This document shows, one piece after another, positions 61,466 through 64,000 of a DNA stretch of 64,000 nt. Origin of the DNA: UBA11957 sp963603285 (lineage in GTDB: Bacteria; Bacillota; Clostridia; Lachnospirales; Lachnospiraceae); the NCBI GenBank assembly GCA_963603285.1, contig CAVCMG010000009.1, positions 26,410-90,409 of the forward strand. Reading direction: 5' to 3'. Each line of letters begins with the position of its first letter. Position 1 is the stretch's first letter. The notes under the pieces were generated by a model. It was not told the DNA's origin. It saw only the letters and a program-made list of their open reading frames with translations, and did no database searches. Made by a program: the position numbers and the translations under genes.

Positions 61466-63751
61466 ATGATTACACTGGAAAAGACCGGCGCTTACCTCGT
61501 CGGAGGCACAACGCTGATCCCGGACGATGCGGACGCAAAGGCCCGTTTGCAGGCCGAAGGCGTATGTCCCGTATCCAAAGAAGAGGCTGCGAAGGGCACC
61601 ATGGCCTACCATATCTTAAAGGAACACAATGTGTCCGATAATATGGAGGATCTTCGCATCAAGTTTGACAAGCTGACATCCCACGATATTACCTTTGTCG
61701 GCATCATCCAGACGGCCCGTGCCTCCGGACTTGAAAAGTTCCCTGTACCGTATGTACTGACCAACTGCCACAATTCCCTTTGTGCGGTCGGCGGTACGAT
61801 CAATGAAGATGACCACATGTTTGGTCTGACCTGTGCCAAGAAATATGGCGGCGTTTATGTACCGCCGCATCAGGCAGTTATTCACCAGTTTGCCCGTGAG
61901 ATGCTGGCCGGCGGTGGCAAGATGATCCTTGGCTCCGACAGCCATACCCGTTACGGCGCTTTAGGTACAATGGCCATGGGCGAGGGTGGCCCGGAGCTGG
62001 TCAAACAGCTGCTGGAGCAGACCTATGATATCCATATGCCGGGTGTTGTGGCGATCTATCTGACCGGCGAGCCTGTACCGGGCGTCGGCCCGCAGGATGT
62101 GGCGCTGGCGATTATCGGCGCTGTATTTGCCAATGGTTATGTAAAGAATAAGGTTATGGAGTTTGTCGGACCTGGTGTGGCTTCCTTAAGTGCTGATTTC
62201 CGTATCGGCGTGGATGTTATGACGACAGAAACGACATGCCTGTCCTCCATCTGGAGAACGGATGACAAGATCAAAGAGTTTTACGATATCCACGGTCGCA
62301 GCGAGGACTATAAAGAACTGAATCCGGATCCGGTTGCCTACTACGATGGTGTGGTACGTGTCGAGCTGGACAAGGTTCGTCCGATGATCGCCATGCCGTT
62401 CCACCCGAGCAATACCTACACGATCGAGGAGGTCAATGCCAACCTTGAGGATATCCTGCACGATGTTGAGAAACGTGCGGCAGTCAGTCTGGACAATAAG
62501 GTAGAATATTCTCTGATGAATAAGATCCATGACGGCAAGTTGCTTGTCGATCAGGGCATCATCGCCGGATGTGCCGGTGGCGGTTTCGAAAATATCTGTG
62601 CGGCAGCCGATATCTTAAAGGGTGCCAGCATCGGACATGATGAATTTACATTAAGTGTATACCCGGCTTCCACGCCGATCTATATCGAGCTGGCAAAGAA
62701 TGGTGTGCTGGCTACGTTGATGGAGACCGGTGCGATCGTAAAAACGGCGTTCTGCGGTCCGTGCTTCGGTGCAGGCGATACGCCGGCCAACAATGCGTTC
62801 AGTATCCGTCATTCTACACGTAACTTCCCGAACCGCGAGGGCTCCAAGATCCAGAACGGCCAGATTTCTTCTGTAGCCCTGATGGATGCCCGTTCGATCG
62901 CTGCGACAGCAGCCAACAAGGGCTATCTGACACCGGCTACAGAGTTTACCGGTACATACAGCCATCCGAAGTATTTCTTTGACAAGACGATCTATGAGAA
63001 CCGTGTCTTTGACAGCAAGGGCGTGGCTGATCCGAGTGTGGAGATCCAGTTTGGCCCGAATATCAAGGACTGGCCGAAGATGGTCGCCCTGACGGACAAT
63101 CTGCTGTTAAAAGTCGTTTCCGAGATCCATGATCCGGTTACGACAACAGATGAGCTGATTCCGTCCGGTGAGACGTCTTCCTACCGCTCCAATCCGCTGG
63201 GACTGGCAGAGTTTACCCTGTCCAGAAAGGATCCGGCATATGTTGGCTGTGCCAAAGAGGTGCAGCTGGCAGAAAAGGCCAGAGAAAACGGGGAAGCTCC
63301 GGAGTCCGGTTTTGTCGAGGTCGGACAGGCGCTGGCATGGGTACATGAGAATTTTGAGGGCGTGACGGACGCCAATACAGGTATCGGCAGCACGATTTTT
63401 GCTGTGAAACCGGGCGATGGTTCTGCCCGTGAGCAGGCGGCTTCCTGCCAGAAGGTGCTGGGCGGCTGGGCGAATATCGCCAATGAGTATGCGACCAAAC
63501 GTTATCGCTCGAATCTGATCAACTGGGGTATGCTGCCGTTTCTGATTCCGGAAGGGGATCTGCCGTTCGCAAACGGAGATTACCTGTTTGTGCCGGATAT
63601 TCGCAAGGCTGTGGCTGAGAAAGCGGCGGAGATCACAATCTATGTTGTAGGTGAGGAGAAAAAGTCCTTTACCGTGACACTTGGTGATCTGACAGATGAT
63701 GAGCGGGAGATCATTCTTAAAGGATGCCTGATCAATTATAACCGTAAATAA
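61466..63751 (+). CDS. Aconitase-family hydratase
   Basis: The ATG at 61466, 7 bases after AGGAGG, gives 761 residues. It shows aconitase landmarks in order: VLTNCHNSL, LGSDSHTRYGALG, a CAGGGFENI segment at the first cluster Cys, and AFCGPCFGAGDTPAN carrying the CGPC pair, then a C-terminal swivel domain. The family includes aconitate hydratase and related 4Fe-4S hydratases; citrate/isocitrate is the default substrate but not proven. It may belong to a partial citrate pathway continuing to the right. Confidence 0.85.
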   Translation: MITLEKTGAYLVGGTTLIPDDADAKARLQAEGVCPVSKEEAAKGTMAYHILKEHNVSDNMEDLRIKFDKLTSHDITFVGIIQTARASGLEKFPVPYVLTNCHNSLCAVGGTINEDDHMFGLTCAKKYGGVYVPPHQAVIHQFAREMLAGGGKMILGSDSHTRYGALGTMAMGEGGPELVKQLLEQTYDIHMPGVVAIYLTGEPVPGVGPQDVALAIIGAVFANGYVKNKVMEFVGPGVASLSADFRIGVDVMTTETTCLSSIWRTDDKIKEFYDIHGRSEDYKELNPDPVAYYDGVVRVELDKVRPMIAMPFHPSNTYTIEEVNANLEDILHDVEKRAAVSLDNKVEYSLMNKIHDGKLLVDQGIIAGCAGGGFENICAAADILKGASIGHDEFTLSVYPASTPIYIELAKNGVLATLMETGAIVKTAFCGPCFGAGDTPANNAFSIRHSTRNFPNREGSKIQNGQISSVALMDARSIAATAANKGYLTPATEFTGTYSHPKYFFDKTIYENRVFDSKGVADPSVEIQFGPNIKDWPKMVALTDNLLLKVVSEIHDPVTTTDELIPSGETSSYRSNPLGLAEFTLSRKDPAYVGCAKEVQLAEKARENGEAPESGFVEVGQALAWVHENFEGVTDANTGIGSTIFAVKPGDGSAREQAASCQKVLGGWANIANEYATKRYRSNLINWGMLPFLIPEGDLPFANGDYLFVPDIRKAVAEKAAEITIYVVGEEKKSFTVTLGDLTDDEREIILKGCLINYNRK

Positions 63752-63771
63752 AGTAAATATTTAGACATACA

Positions 63772-64000
63772 GGAGACTGCCGCAGGCCCTTCCGTGAGGC
63801 GGGGGATCAGATGTCTTGTTTCAAACGATTCAAAGTGCGCTTTTAGCTTTGATGAGATCCACGGCTTACGTAATCTTATGCGCGAGCCCGCTTTAGCGAG
63901 CGTATTAGATGAAGTTAGCCGTTAGCTCAGCAAAGCGTTGCACTTGTTTGAAACAAGACATCTGATCCCCCGCCTCACGGAAGGGCCTGCGGCAGTCTCC
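63772..64000. repeat. Long hairpin element with perfect 55-bp arms at the right edge
   Basis: Arms at 63772-63826 and 63946-64000 are perfect inverted copies of 55 bases; the interior of 119 bases contains further nested pairing (GCTTTG/CAAAGC, ACGGCT/AGCCGT). The left arm begins 20 bases after the hydratase gene and the right arm ends at the window edge, so more may follow. The structure suggests a MITE-like element or a very stable RNA hairpin. Confidence 0.9.

Overview
The window looks like chromosomal DNA of a low-to-mid GC Gram-positive anaerobe of the Lachnospiraceae (Clostridia). Supporting signs are the sporulation pair spmA/spmB, strong GGAGG-type ribosome binding sites, Clostridia-type ECF sigma/DUF4367-like genes, a two-subunit L-serine dehydratase, and a Tad/Flp pilus locus with DUF5702 and DUF6382/FHA genes and no outer-membrane secretin. 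Genus and species cannot be fixed from the sequence alone. No phage, insertion sequence, CRISPR array or rRNA was seen; there is one tRNA (Lys, CTT).

Layout. 1-6.4 kb: a VWA-domain protein (cut by the left edge) and its AAA+ ATPase partner, spmA-spmB, a MarR regulator and a reverse-strand DUF885 protein. 6.4-13.3 kb: an AT-rich gap with a cluster of DnaA-box-like 9-mers, then the F0F1 ATP synthase operon atpB-E-F-(H+A)-G-D-C, in which delta and alpha are one open reading frame. 13.5-18.4 kb: a nuclease-like protein, a YugP-like metalloprotease, mntP (reverse strand) behind a yybP-ykoY manganese riboswitch, trmB, tRNA-Lys, a small XRE regulator and a possible structured RNA. 18.4-28.8 kb: serine dehydratase with an upstream regulator pair, pfkA, recQ, a DUF5685 protein, a J-domain protein and several membrane proteins. 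29.1-40.9 kb: two G3E GTPases (the first with a 90-bp-period His/Cys repeat), pth, mfd, a PrsA-like lipoprotein, an HD-domain (p)ppGpp-hydrolase-like protein, an eight-copy repeat array, a YgjP-like metallopeptidase and ybaK. 41.0-50.5 kb: the Tad/Flp pilus operon of eleven genes. 50.6-64 kb: rhomboid protease, histidine kinase, HIT protein, ECF sigma factor, murG, a DUF4367-like membrane protein, a secreted DUF6147-like protein, TSCPD protein, mtnN, a D-2-hydroxyacid dehydrogenase, a CdaR-like regulator and an aconitase-family hydratase.

How the genes work together: atp genes make a probably proton-coupled ATP synthase (the c subunit lacks the usual Na+ ligands). The Tad genes encode two prepilin peptidases, a motor ATPase, two platform proteins, a small Flp-like pilin and three further pilin-like or TadE-like proteins, with a FHA protein that may connect the pilus to phosphosignalling. 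mntP is under direct Mn control by an RNA switch whose aptamer closing stem and terminator exclude each other.

The items most worth a second look are the delta-alpha ATP synthase fusion (an F1 head has three alpha but one delta), the array of eight 15-bp cores at about 51-55-bp spacing at 39.25-39.66 kb, the DnaA-box cluster upstream of the atp operon, and three long hairpin elements, one with perfect 55-bp arms. All functional calls come from reading the translated sequence and motifs; no database search was run.
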